From Acidobacteriota bacterium (GTDB lineage: Bacteria; Acidobacteriota; Terriglobia; Bryobacterales; Bryobacteraceae): a stretch of DNA of 42,102 bases. Positions within the stretch are counted from its first letter, which is position 1. Every line of letters begins with the position of its first letter. The stretch is from contig JACRKW010000113.1 of assembly GCA_016215215.1 (NCBI GenBank), forward strand, positions 1-42,102, written 5' to 3'. The translations under genes and the position numbers were made by a program. Of this stretch, positions 8,190 to 17,001 are shown in pieces. The notes under the pieces are model-generated. The model worked only from the letters and a program-made list of their open reading frames with translations, did not search any database and was not told the DNA's origin.

Positions 8190-9970
8190 ACCAGGCTGCC
8201 CCGACCGAACCAAGACCACAGGTTGTCGTTCTCGATACCGGCGGGCAATACTGCCACCTGATCACGCGTAAGATTCGCGAGCTGGGAGTGTACTCCGAGA
8301 TCAGGCCGTCGGAAACGCCGGCCAGCGAACTGTCCGGGCTGAAGGCCCTTGTCATCTCGGGCGGCCCGGCCAGCGTCTACGAAGTGGGCTCGCCTCAGGT
8401 GGATCCGGCGATCTTCCGGTTGCCCTGCGCCGTGCTGGGAATCTGCTACGGCCAGCAGTTGATGGCCCATCACTTGGGCGGGCTGGTGCAAAAGGGCGAC
8501 AAGGGCGAATACGGCATGGCCTACCTGGAGACCGGCGCAGGGTCCGCACTGTTCCGGGAGGCTGAGGGCCGGCAGAGAATCTGGATGAGCCACCGCGATA
8601 CGGTGACGCGCGTTCCAGCGGGCTTTGAGGTGCTGGGTACCACCGAAACCTGCGCGATCGCCTCCATGGGTGACGCGGCGCAAGGGCTCTATGGAGTGCA
8701 ATTCCACCCCGAGGTGGTCCATACGGAGCGCGGCCGGCAGGTGCTTTCCAATTTCCTGTTCGACATCGCCGGCTGCGAGCGGGATTGGAGCCCGCGCGAG
8801 CAGGCGCTGCGCATCGAGGACGAGATTCGCCGGGTGGTGGGCGACCGTAACGTCTTCTTCTTCGTCTCGGGCGGCGTGGATTCAACGGTTGCCTTCACGC
8901 TCTGCCTGAGGGCGTTAGGGGAAGCGCGCGTCCGTGCTTCGTACGTCGACACGGGCCTGATGCGAGACGGGGAGACGGACTTCGTCAAGGGCGTCTTTGA
9001 GTCCCTGGGGCGCGGCATCTTTAGCGTGGAACACGCCCAGGAGCGGTTCCTCAGCGCACTGACGGGTGTGCGTGATCCGGAGAAGAAGCGCCATATCATC
9101 GGCGAAATGTTCGTCGAGGTGCAGGAACAGATTCTCGCCTCAGGCCACTATCTTGAGGGCAACTGGATCCTGGGCCAGGGCACGATCTATCCGGACACGA
9201 TTGAGAGCGGCGGCACGGCCAAGGCGGACTTGATCAAGACGCACCACAACCGTGTGTCGGGCATCCAGAAGCTCATCGCGGAGAACCGGCTGGTGGAACC
9301 GCTTCATCTTCTCTACAAGGACGAGGTTCGTGAGGTGGGGCGCGAACTCCTCCTGCCGGAGGAACTGCTTTCGCGGCACCCGTTCCCAGGCCCCGGCCTG
9401 GCTATCCGCTGTCTGTGCGAGGACGCCGCTCAGCCGGTGCGGAAGCTGGACGGCGGCTGGCTGGCGCCGCTGCATTCGGTGGGTGTACAGGGCGATTCAC
9501 GCAGCTACCGCCCGGTACTGCTACTGGAAGAGCCACCCGACGACGAGGGCATCCACCTGCGCGCTACTGAGGCCATCAATCGGAACCCGGCCATCAACCG
9601 GGTGGTATCACTGGCAGGCGCGCATGTGCCGGTGGCGGAACTGCGCACCAGCGAGGCGTTCATCACGGCGCGGCGGCTGGAGCGATTGCGCGCGGCGGAT
9701 TCGCTCGTGCGACGGCTATGCCACGAATCCGGCTTCGAAAACAGTGTCTGGCAGTTCCCGGTGATCATCGTGCCGTTGGGCGTCCCCGGCAGGCCGGACT
9801 CGATTGTGCTGCGGCCCATCGATTCAGTGGACGGGATGACGGCGCAATCGGTAGTGATGCCGCCGGCGCTGCTGGAAGAGATGACGCGCAGCCTGCTGGC
9901 GTTGGAGGGCGTCTGCGCGGTGCTCTACGATCTGACGCACAAGCCTCCGGGCACTATCGAGTGGGAGTAG
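8186..9970 (+). CDS. guaA: Glutamine-hydrolysing GMP synthase, long eukaryote-like form
   Basis: This enzyme converts XMP to GMP using ATP and glutamine. It starts at a TTG within the stop of the upstream peptidase (TTGA overlap), with AAGAGG 11 bases upstream. The class I glutamine amidotransferase domain has GICYGQQL with the catalytic cysteine near residue 87 and VQFHPEV near 175. The ATP pyrophosphatase P-loop VSGGVDSTV is near 226. At 594 residues it exceeds the usual bacterial length of about 525; the extra part lies in the C-terminal dimerisation domain after SRHPFPGPGLAIR. That region (VGVQGDSRSY, DLTHKPPGTIEWE) reads like the human enzyme rather than the E. coli one. All catalytic motifs are intact. 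Confidence 0.95.
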   Translation: MNQAAPTEPRPQVVVLDTGGQYCHLITRKIRELGVYSEIRPSETPASELSGLKALVISGGPASVYEVGSPQVDPAIFRLPCAVLGICYGQQLMAHHLGGLVQKGDKGEYGMAYLETGAGSALFREAEGRQRIWMSHRDTVTRVPAGFEVLGTTETCAIASMGDAAQGLYGVQFHPEVVHTERGRQVLSNFLFDIAGCERDWSPREQALRIEDEIRRVVGDRNVFFFVSGGVDSTVAFTLCLRALGEARVRASYVDTGLMRDGETDFVKGVFESLGRGIFSVEHAQERFLSALTGVRDPEKKRHIIGEMFVEVQEQILASGHYLEGNWILGQGTIYPDTIESGGTAKADLIKTHHNRVSGIQKLIAENRLVEPLHLLYKDEVREVGRELLLPEELLSRHPFPGPGLAIRCLCEDAAQPVRKLDGGWLAPLHSVGVQGDSRSYRPVLLLEEPPDDEGIHLRATEAINRNPAINRVVSLAGAHVPVAELRTSEAFITARRLERLRAADSLVRRLCHESGFENSVWQFPVIIVPLGVPGRPDSIVLRPIDSVDGMTAQSVVMPPALLEEMTRSLLALEGVCAVLYDLTHKPPGTIEWE

Positions 9971-9979
9971 GGCCTGCGT

Positions 9980-11887
9980 TCAGATGCGGTGGAAGCTGCG
10001 CAGGATCTCGCGCGTGGTGTAGCGTAGCGCCACTGGCCGGCCGTGCGGGCAGCTCATGGGGCAACGCGTGCGGGAGAGTTCTCGCAGCAGGTAGTCCATC
10101 TTGGCCTGGTCTAGGCGGGTGTTGATCTTGATGGCCGCGCGGCAGGCGAGCGAAGCTGCGATGCCGCGGCGGAAGTCCTCCACCTGGGTCTTGCGCATCT
10201 CGCCCTCAGCGATCTCCAGAATCTCGTAGATGGCCCGCTCCAGGTCACCCGGAGCGAGGTCGGATGGCGCGGCCTTGATGGCGATGGTGCGGTTGCCGAA
10301 CGGTTCGGTTTCAAAACCCGCCCGTTCGAGCTCCTCGGCGATGCGGTCGTACTCCACCTGTTGCGCCGGCGTCAGCGGCAGCACCATAGGCATGAGCAGG
10401 CGTTGCTGCTCGACTCGCCCTGCGGCCTGCTGGGCGAGCACTTTCTCAAAGAGGATTCGTTCGTGAGCAACGTGCTGGTCGATGATCCAGAGCCCGTCAC
10501 GCCCGGCGGCGATGATGAAGCTGTCGTGGATCTGACCCAGGACGCGCAGATCGTCGAGCGACACCATACCCTGCGGGGCGTTCAAGTCGACGCCTTCTGG
10601 AAATCCTCCATGCGTATCGGGAATCTTCAGGCGTAGCGGTTCGGCCGCGGATGGTTGCGTTTCAAGCTCGATGGGCGGAGCGGCGCCGAAATCGAACCGT
10701 GCCGGCGGCGGCTGAGCGGGGCGCAGCGTGTATTCGGGAAGCGGCGCGCTGCCCTCCAGCGGAACGGGGATGACCGGCCGCGCCTCGTCGAAGCGGAAGT
10801 TCTCAATGGCCTGTGAGAACTCGGAGTACGGCAGGTGGGCACCGGGCTGCGCCAGAGGGGTGCCAGGCGGCGGCGCGCTGGGGACGGGGCGCTGCTCGAT
10901 GATGGTGTCGCGGATTGCGTCGCGCACGAAGTCATGGACGAAGCTGCCGTTGCGGAAGCGCACCTCGGTTTTGGACGGGTGTACGTTGACGTCCACTTCG
11001 GCCGGATCGCAATCGATGAAGAGCAGCGCGAAAGGATAACAGGCCGGCGGGATCAGGTTGTGATAGGCGGCGGAGATGGCGTGCAGCAGCAGGCGGTCGC
11101 GGATGAGGCGGCGGTTGACGAACAGGAAGATGGAGTTGCGGTTGGACTTCTGCACCTGCGGCCGGGAGACGAATCCGGAGAGGCGGAAGCGGCCGTTCTG
11201 CACCGATCTTGTGCCGATTTCAACGAGGTCTTCCAGGACGCTGGCGCCGAAGACCTGAAAGACGCGATCACGGTCAGTGGTGACTGGAGTGACGCGCAGC
11301 AGTTCTTTCTTCGAGTGCGTCAGTTCAAAGGACTTATCCGGATGCGCGAGCGAGTAATGGGTTACCAGCGAGGCGATATGGGCGAGTTCGGTCTGTTCGC
11401 TGCGCAGGAACTTCTTTCTGGCTGGGACGTTGTAGAACAGGTCGCTGACGCTGATGGTGGTGCCGGGGGCAAGGGGGATCTCCTCGCAGGCAAGGAGCTT
11501 GCCACCGGCGATGGCGACGCGGGCGCCGGTGGTTTCAGTGGCACTGCGGGTTTCGAGTTGGAGGCGCGAGACGGAGGCGATGGAGGGCAACGCCTCGCCA
11601 CGGAACCCGAGAGTGGCGATTGCTTCCAGTTGATCGACGCTGGAGAGCTTGGAGGTGGCATGCCGCTCAAAGGCGAGCATGGCGTCGTCGCGCATCATGC
11701 CGCAGCCGTTGTCGGCGATGCGGATCAGCCGCCGGCCGCCGCCATCGGTCTCCACGCTGATGAGGGTGGCTCCGGCGTCGAGGGAGTTTTCGAGCAGTTC
11801 CTTGACCACCGAGGCGGGGCGCTCCACCACTTCGCCGGCGGCGATCTTGTTGGCGACGATATCGGAAAGGATGCGGATACGGCCCAT
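9980..11887 (-). CDS. mutL: DNA mismatch repair protein MutL with endonuclease motif
   Basis: MutL couples mismatch recognition by MutS to strand removal. It has 635 residues. The N-terminal GHKL ATPase shows IAAGEVVERP, ELLENSLDAGAT, DNGCGM and GFRGEALPSI. A variable Pro-rich linker spans about 350-440, followed by the C-terminal dimerisation domain. Metal-site motifs DQHVAHERILFE (about 467-478, a DQHAx2Ex4E variant with Val for Ala), ACRAAIK and SCPHGRP are present. This points to the nicking type of MutL found in organisms without MutH. It follows the TolC-like gene on the same strand but sits directly behind a terminator-like hairpin. No mutS is nearby and no clear ribosome binding site is seen. 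Confidence 0.97.
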   Translation of the reverse strand: MGRIRILSDIVANKIAAGEVVERPASVVKELLENSLDAGATLISVETDGGGRRLIRIADNGCGMMRDDAMLAFERHATSKLSSVDQLEAIATLGFRGEALPSIASVSRLQLETRSATETTGARVAIAGGKLLACEEIPLAPGTTISVSDLFYNVPARKKFLRSEQTELAHIASLVTHYSLAHPDKSFELTHSKKELLRVTPVTTDRDRVFQVFGASVLEDLVEIGTRSVQNGRFRLSGFVSRPQVQKSNRNSIFLFVNRRLIRDRLLLHAISAAYHNLIPPACYPFALLFIDCDPAEVDVNVHPSKTEVRFRNGSFVHDFVRDAIRDTIIEQRPVPSAPPPGTPLAQPGAHLPYSEFSQAIENFRFDEARPVIPVPLEGSAPLPEYTLRPAQPPPARFDFGAAPPIELETQPSAAEPLRLKIPDTHGGFPEGVDLNAPQGMVSLDDLRVLGQIHDSFIIAAGRDGLWIIDQHVAHERILFEKVLAQQAAGRVEQQRLLMPMVLPLTPAQQVEYDRIAEELERAGFETEPFGNRTIAIKAAPSDLAPGDLERAIYEILEIAEGEMRKTQVEDFRRGIAASLACRAAIKINTRLDQAKMDYLLRELSRTRCPMSCPHGRPVALRYTTREILRSFHRI

Positions 11888-11934
11888 GAAAAGAAGAGGG
11901 CGGGCCGCCGGGGTTTGCCCTGACGAGCCGCCCT
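11888..11934 (-). terminator. Terminator-like hairpin between the tolC-like gene and mutL
   Basis: On the minus strand AGGGCGG (11928-11934) pairs with CCGCCCT (11897-11903) across a 24-base loop that can fold further (GGGC/CCC). It is followed by CTTCTTTTC running up to the mutL ATG. It is positioned to end the efflux operon transcript before mutL. The loop is long and the T tract is interrupted, so efficiency is uncertain. Confidence 0.45.
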
Positions 11935-11958
11935 ATTCCCATGATAGGCGGTTGCGGG

Positions 11959-13704
11959 CTACTGAATGATGAGGCCGCGATCCTGGAGTAGCGTTCCGAG
12001 GCGCTGCTGCATGGTGAGGACGTTCCGCTTGTAGAGGACGTTCTGATTCACCAGGTTGGACTCGGCGGTGGTCAGGTCGTTCTGCGAGGAGAGCAGGAAG
12101 AAGATGTTGATCACGCCAAGGTCGTAGCGCTTCTGGTCGGCGTCGGCACGCTTACGGGCGTAGTCGACGGCGATCTGCGCCAGCTTGACAGCCTCGCGGC
12201 TGCTCTCCACGTTGGTGATGGCGTTGAGCACTTCCTGGCGGATCTGCTGCTGGAGAGCGCGTTCGCGCAGAGCGGTGAGTCTCTTGTTGACGGCGGCGTC
12301 GGCCAGGTTGGCCGCAGCGGTGCTGTCGCGGAGGGGCAGGTTCAGAGTGAGACCAAAGGCGAACGTGTTGTAGTTGAAGCCGAACAACATGTCCCAGGCG
12401 TCACCAGGCCCGCCGGGTACAAACGCCGGCGGGATGGAACGGGTGTAACCCGGGCCGCCCCGGCCGTAAGATTGATAGCTGCCGGTGAGGTTGAAGATCG
12501 GCCGCAGGCCATTCAAGGCATTCTTAATCGACAGGTCGTTGATGTCGAGCCCAAGTCTCTGAACCTTCAAGTCCGGGCGAGCAGACAAGGCGGTTTCGAG
12601 CAGCTTCGCTTTGTCGTAGGCTACCTGGTCGGGGGTTTTGGTAACGTCTTCGGTGAGGACGACTGGCAGCGTGCGGACGTCGGGGTCGAGATCGGCTCCG
12701 ATCTGGCGGCGCAGGGCATCTTCGAATTGCTGCAACTGGAACTGGGTACGGCTGACGTTGATGCGCGCCGTGGCGGCGTTCTGCTCAGGCTGGAAGCGCT
12801 CCAGTTCGCTGGTGGCGCCGAGTTCGATTTCGCGGTTTGTACGTTCCAGCGCAGCGACGGCAAGCTTCAGGGCCTCATTGTTCACTTTGAGGTTTTCCCG
12901 TGAGCTGATCACATCCCAGTAGGCATTTTCGGCGGTCACCAGCAGACGCAGAATCTGGTCCTCGATGGTGAAGCCCTGCTGATGGCGGGTTGCGCGGGCG
13001 ATGGTGATTGGCAGCTTGGTCACATAGGAGCCGCGGCCGCGCAACAGCGGCTGGGTGAAGCCCATCTGCCAGGTATTGGTGTAAGAGGGGTTGAATAGAG
13101 CGTAGGTATCGTTGGTGGAGAGCTTGGTCCAACTCACCTGGCTGGAGACCTGCGTCGAGGTAGGCAGCGTCTGCTGGTAGCGCAGTGTGAAGGGTTGTGT
13201 CAGGTTGCTGACCACTGCCGCGCCTTGCAGGGCGTTGGTGGCGGGGGTCGAGGCGCGGGTGGCGTTGAAGGTGGAAATCAGGGTGGGATCGAAGACGGCG
13301 AAGGCCCGCTGGATGGCGTTCTTCTGTACTTCAATAGACAGCCGCTGCACGGCGATATCGGTGTTGTTGGCGATGACGAGGTCGAGGTAGTTCTTGAGCG
13401 ACAACGTAAGCTTGCCGTCAATGACGTAATCCTTCAACCGGACAGGACCCTCAACGGTGACGCGCGTGTCGGCGGCCTTGAAGACGCGCCGCATCCAGGC
13501 GCCCGATCCGGCCCAGGGCGCCGAGCCGTCAGAGATGGACAGATCCATCTTGGTAACGGCTCCGGAACTTGCAGGCGGCTGCGCCGACGAGGGGGAGGCT
13601 GGGACGCCCGGCTGCTGCTGGGCGGGCACAATCAGAGCGGAGCTGAGCAGAATGGCGAGAAGACGCATGGATTGAACCTGAATGTAGGGCTGGAAACTAC
13701 TCAT
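11959..13704 (-). CDS. TolC-family outer membrane efflux protein
   Basis: This is an outer membrane channel of a tripartite exporter. It has 581 residues: a signal peptide (MRLLAILLSSALIVPAQ, residues 13-29 of this ORF), a proline/serine-rich stretch, then two outer-membrane-efflux-protein halves (about 95-330 and 340-570). The long helical segments are rich in Ala, Gln, Arg and Asn. ATG 13704 overlaps the permease stop by 8 bases and has GAGG upstream; ATG 13668, directly at the signal peptide, is the alternative. It is the last gene of the adaptor-permease-channel operon. It is assigned by fold pattern, and the exported substrate is unknown. Confidence 0.9.
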   Translation of the reverse strand: MSSFQPYIQVQSMRLLAILLSSALIVPAQQQPGVPASPSSAQPPASSGAVTKMDLSISDGSAPWAGSGAWMRRVFKAADTRVTVEGPVRLKDYVIDGKLTLSLKNYLDLVIANNTDIAVQRLSIEVQKNAIQRAFAVFDPTLISTFNATRASTPATNALQGAAVVSNLTQPFTLRYQQTLPTSTQVSSQVSWTKLSTNDTYALFNPSYTNTWQMGFTQPLLRGRGSYVTKLPITIARATRHQQGFTIEDQILRLLVTAENAYWDVISSRENLKVNNEALKLAVAALERTNREIELGATSELERFQPEQNAATARINVSRTQFQLQQFEDALRRQIGADLDPDVRTLPVVLTEDVTKTPDQVAYDKAKLLETALSARPDLKVQRLGLDINDLSIKNALNGLRPIFNLTGSYQSYGRGGPGYTRSIPPAFVPGGPGDAWDMLFGFNYNTFAFGLTLNLPLRDSTAAANLADAAVNKRLTALRERALQQQIRQEVLNAITNVESSREAVKLAQIAVDYARKRADADQKRYDLGVINIFFLLSSQNDLTTAESNLVNQNVLYKRNVLTMQQRLGTLLQDRGLIIQ

Positions 13705-14910
13705 AACGAATGGCCTCGATCGGGTCGAGTTTGGCTGCCTGCACGGCCGGGTAGATGCCGAACAGCAACCCGATGCCGACCGAGACGCCGAACGCCACGG
13801 CGATGGAAGTGAAAGTGACCACCGTGGACCAGCCAGCGGCGGCGGCGATGACCTGGGCGAGCGTCACGCCGAAGAGAATACCGAGGAAGCCGCCGATAAT
13901 CGAGATCATCACGGCCTCGGTCAGGAACTGGCGGACGATGTCGGACTGCCTGGCGCCGATGGCGCGGCGAATACCGATTTCACGGGTGCGTTCGAGCACC
14001 GTGGCAAGCATGATGTTCATAATGCCGATGCCGCCCACCAGCAGGCTGATGCCGGCGATGCAGATCATGACGATTTTGAAAATGTCGCTGGTGCGTTTCT
14101 TCTGTTCGAGCAACCCGGCGGGCACCGTCACCGTGTAATCCCCGGCGTCTTTGTGGACCGCGGCGAGGATGGCGTTGATGACGGCGGCCGTGTCGACTGA
14201 ATCGGTGCCGGGCTTGACGCGAATGTAAATGCCGTCGATTTCATCCTTCAGATAGCTGTTGTTGTCCTCGAAGCGGAACATCACGGTACGCAGGGGACTC
14301 ACCACCAGGTTGTTGCGGGAGAGGATCTCGACGCCTTCGACATCGGTATCGCCGCCCGCCTGCTGGGCCATGACCCCGATAACCTGCAGCCAGGTGTCGT
14401 TGATCTTGACGTACTTGCCGACAGCGGGCTCGTAGCCGAGCAGGTTCACCTTGGAAGATTCGCCCAGCACGCAGACGGGCGCGGCGGTGCTGTTCTCCTC
14501 GTCGGTGAAGAAGCGCCCCTCCACCAGCTTCAGGCTCTGGATGTCCTTGTAGCTGGGTTCGACACCGATGAGCATAGGCGGCTCGGCCGTCGTCTTGGGC
14601 AGGACTTTGAGAGGCTTGAAGCGTTTTCGCGGCGTGGCCTTCTCGATGCCCTGCGTGTTTTCCATGATGGCACGGTAATCGCGGAAGGTCATGCCGGGGC
14701 TGATGGCGCGGCGCGCAGTCAACTCGTTGCGGTCCACGGCCTCTTTGGCCTCGATGATGATGTTGTTGACGCCGAGCAGATCGATGTAGGACAGCATCTC
14801 CTTTTCGACGCCCGCGGTGATGGCCAGCATGGCCACCACGGCCCCGACGCCAGGAGGCTCGAAAGCCCCATGTAGATTTCAGGAATGTATGCCTGGAGGA
14901 TCGCGGACAT
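13697..14910 (-). pseudogene. MacB/FtsX-type ABC transporter permease, frameshifted in the first membrane helix
   Basis: This is the inner membrane permease of a MacB-like exporter. Translation from the ATG at 14910 (3 bp after the adaptor stop, with a good G-rich ribosome binding site) gives MSAILQAYIPEIYMGLSSLLAS and then goes out of frame. The rest of the family sequence resumes in another frame at VGAVVAMLAITAGVEKEM and runs to IEAIRYE. That part includes the periplasmic domain and three C-terminal helices (ISLLVGGIGIMNIMLATVLERTREIGIRRAIGA region). About 14 residues of helix 1 are missing at the junction near 14848. A start at GTG 14839 would give a 380-residue protein without an intact first helix. 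No ATP-binding gene is nearby. A sequencing error alone would not restore the missing residues. Confidence 0.8.
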
Positions 14911-14913
14911 GAC

Positions 14914-16947
14914 TTACTGGCCCCCCTTCGAGCCGCCGACGGGCAAGGCGCCCGCGGCTCCGCCGGAGGACTTCTTCTCATCGGACTTCTTCTTGTCGCC
15001 GGGCTTGGAGGTTGGATCCTGCAAGGCGATGGTATCTCCGGCGTTGAGGCCAGATTCAATGACCGAGACCGACTCTGAGCGTCTGCCGAGCTTCACCTGG
15101 CGCGCTTCGAAGGCGGCGCCCTTCTTTACGTAGACGACCGGCTTGCCGTCTTTCTCGAAGATGCTCTGATTGGGCGCAAAAATGGCGTTAGGGACCTTCT
15201 CGACGATGATCTCCACGTCGGCCAGGAGTCCGGGGCGCAACAGCACCTCCATGTTGTCGCCTTCTTCAGGAGGCGGAGGGAGAGTGGCGCTTTCCAGATC
15301 TTTGGCGCTGAACTGCGCATTGCCGCCGCCCATTCCACCCATTCCGCCGGGGCCTTGTGGCCCGAAGGCCATCATTCGTCCCTCGCCGCCGGAGCGTCCC
15401 TGGCCTCCGCCGGGTCCCCCGGCGCCAGCCGCATCCGTCTGGCGGGCGCCGCCTTCGGCGCGCGCACCGCCCTCCGCTCCTCCGCGATTGCCGCGCTGCG
15501 GCATCTCGATGCCGGCTTTCTTGGCTTCCTCACGAATCTTGGCGAAGACCGCCTGGCGGTCTTCCTGCGACATCTCCATCATGTTCTTGCCGGCGGTGGC
15601 CTTCTGAAAGATCTCGGCCATCTTCTTCTGCTGCTCTGGCGTCATGCTGGAGTTGGCGCCTCCGCCCATCATGAACTGGGCGCGCCGATCACTACCGCCT
15701 CCGCCGCCCTGAGCGCCGCCTGGAGCGCCGGGCGCGCCGCCTGGCATTCCACCCGGACCGCCCTGGACGATCATCATCTGCTGGCCGCCGGCGTTCATCC
15801 CTCCCGGAATGCCGCCGGTCATCGCGGCCATGTTGGGAAGTCCGCCGGCAAACATGGAGGCCGTCGTCACCGTGATGGGTTTCTTGCGATTCTCCTCGGC
15901 CTGCGCCATGATGCGCGCCACCTGATCGGGCTTGGCGCCCAGCGCGGCTAGCAACTGATGCATGTCGATGGAGAACACGACGTCGAATTTCTTGCCCGGG
16001 TCCGAGCTGAACACGTTGGCGCTGGCTGTGCCGCTCATACTCTTGATCTTGCCGTTGAAGACCTTGTCGGCCAGCGCGTCCAACCTCAACAGGACATCCT
16101 GCCCTTCGCGAAGGTTGGCTCGGTCGATTTCGCCGACACGAGCGATCACTTCAAGCTCCGACAGGTCCAGGACGTCGGCCACGGGCATGCCGGGCTGCAC
16201 CTGGTCGCCCTCGCGGATGTCGGGCATCTGGGCGCCCATCATTCCGAAGCCGCTGCGGTTCTGTTTGATGGCAACCAGCCCACTGATGGGGGAAAGCAGC
16301 TTCACCTGCGCCAGCCGCTGCTTGTCACGGTTGATGTCCAGCACGTTGCGGTTGCGCCGTTCGCGCAGCACGTTCAACTCGGCCAGGGCCTGGTCCTGTT
16401 TGGACTTGATGTCACTTTCCAGCTGCTTGAGCCGCCTGCGGGATTCCTCAAGGTTGAGCAGATTCTTCTTCTGATCGATCACGGGCATGAGCTCGTTCTT
16501 CTTGACTTCGAGCTCGGCCCGGCGGACCGAGTAGCGCGCCTTCAGCAGGTCCACCTGGTCCTGGTTGTTGCGAATGGCGAGATCGGCCTGCGCCTTCTTG
16601 ATCTGCTCATCCACCTGCTCCAGGCCAAGCTGGCTGGATTCGAGCCGGGAGATGACCTCGGAGTCGTCGAATTCCACGATCAGGTTCTTTTCGCGGGCGA
16701 AAGCGCCCAGCGGGGCGAGGCGCGTCACCTGGACCGTTCCGAAGAGGTTCGGAGCAGCCAGCGTCGCGGTTCTCACCGCTCGCAACTCACCTCGAGTGAA
16801 GCTACGCACGACCACGTCGCCGCGGCGGACCCGCGTGGTGGGGGTCACCTGCTGGCGGCCTGGCAGGCCCTGGAAGAACCTATACACTCCATAACCGGCG
16901 CCCACCACAACGGCGAGCAGGATCAGACGAATCACGACTTTCTTCAT
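14914..16947 (-). CDS. MacA/HlyD-type periplasmic adaptor with a glycine/methionine-rich insert (adaptor 3)
   Basis: This is an efflux adaptor anchored by an N-terminal helix (IRLILLAVVVGAGYGVYRFF). It has 677 residues against about 430 in the neighbouring adaptor. In order: a barrel-sandwich half (TLAAPNLFGTVQV...), a long coiled-coil hairpin (about 90-225), the second half (LLSPISGLVAIKQ), then the beta-barrel. The barrel is split near residue 330 by an insert of about 240 residues rich in Gly, Met, Pro and Gln. Inside the insert is a helical, charged stretch (SMTPEQQKKMAEIFQKA). The family sequence resumes at LRPGLLADVEI and ends in a Lys/Gly-rich tail. It is the third adaptor in the operon, directly before the permease. 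Confidence 0.88.
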   Translation of the reverse strand: MKKVVIRLILLAVVVGAGYGVYRFFQGLPGRQQVTPTTRVRRGDVVVRSFTRGELRAVRTATLAAPNLFGTVQVTRLAPLGAFAREKNLIVEFDDSEVISRLESSQLGLEQVDEQIKKAQADLAIRNNQDQVDLLKARYSVRRAELEVKKNELMPVIDQKKNLLNLEESRRRLKQLESDIKSKQDQALAELNVLRERRNRNVLDINRDKQRLAQVKLLSPISGLVAIKQNRSGFGMMGAQMPDIREGDQVQPGMPVADVLDLSELEVIARVGEIDRANLREGQDVLLRLDALADKVFNGKIKSMSGTASANVFSSDPGKKFDVVFSIDMHQLLAALGAKPDQVARIMAQAEENRKKPITVTTASMFAGGLPNMAAMTGGIPGGMNAGGQQMMIVQGGPGGMPGGAPGAPGGAQGGGGGSDRRAQFMMGGGANSSMTPEQQKKMAEIFQKATAGKNMMEMSQEDRQAVFAKIREEAKKAGIEMPQRGNRGGAEGGARAEGGARQTDAAGAGGPGGGQGRSGGEGRMMAFGPQGPGGMGGMGGGNAQFSAKDLESATLPPPPEEGDNMEVLLRPGLLADVEIIVEKVPNAIFAPNQSIFEKDGKPVVYVKKGAAFEARQVKLGRRSESVSVIESGLNAGDTIALQDPTSKPGDKKKSDEKKSSGGAAGALPVGGSKGGQ
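15300..15860 (-). repeat. Low-complexity glycine/methionine-rich coding tract in adaptor 3
   Basis: The stretch is dominated by Gly, Met, Ala, Pro and Gln codons (for example GGPGGMPGGAPGAPGGAQ and GGMGGMGGGN). It is interrupted by one helical segment of about 50 residues. Irregular GGC/GGM repeats make the DNA internally repetitive. Confidence 0.75.
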
Positions 16948-17001
16948 TGATTGGCTCTCACTGCCACTGCCGCCGGGGCAGGTGCTCCCGGCTGCCGGCG
17001 C

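Noticed and set aside
14241-15059. 272-codon minus-strand ORF covering the permease/adaptor junction
   Set aside because: Considered as a possible third reading of the broken permease, but its sequence is Pro/Arg/His-rich with no membrane helices, so it is a shadow.
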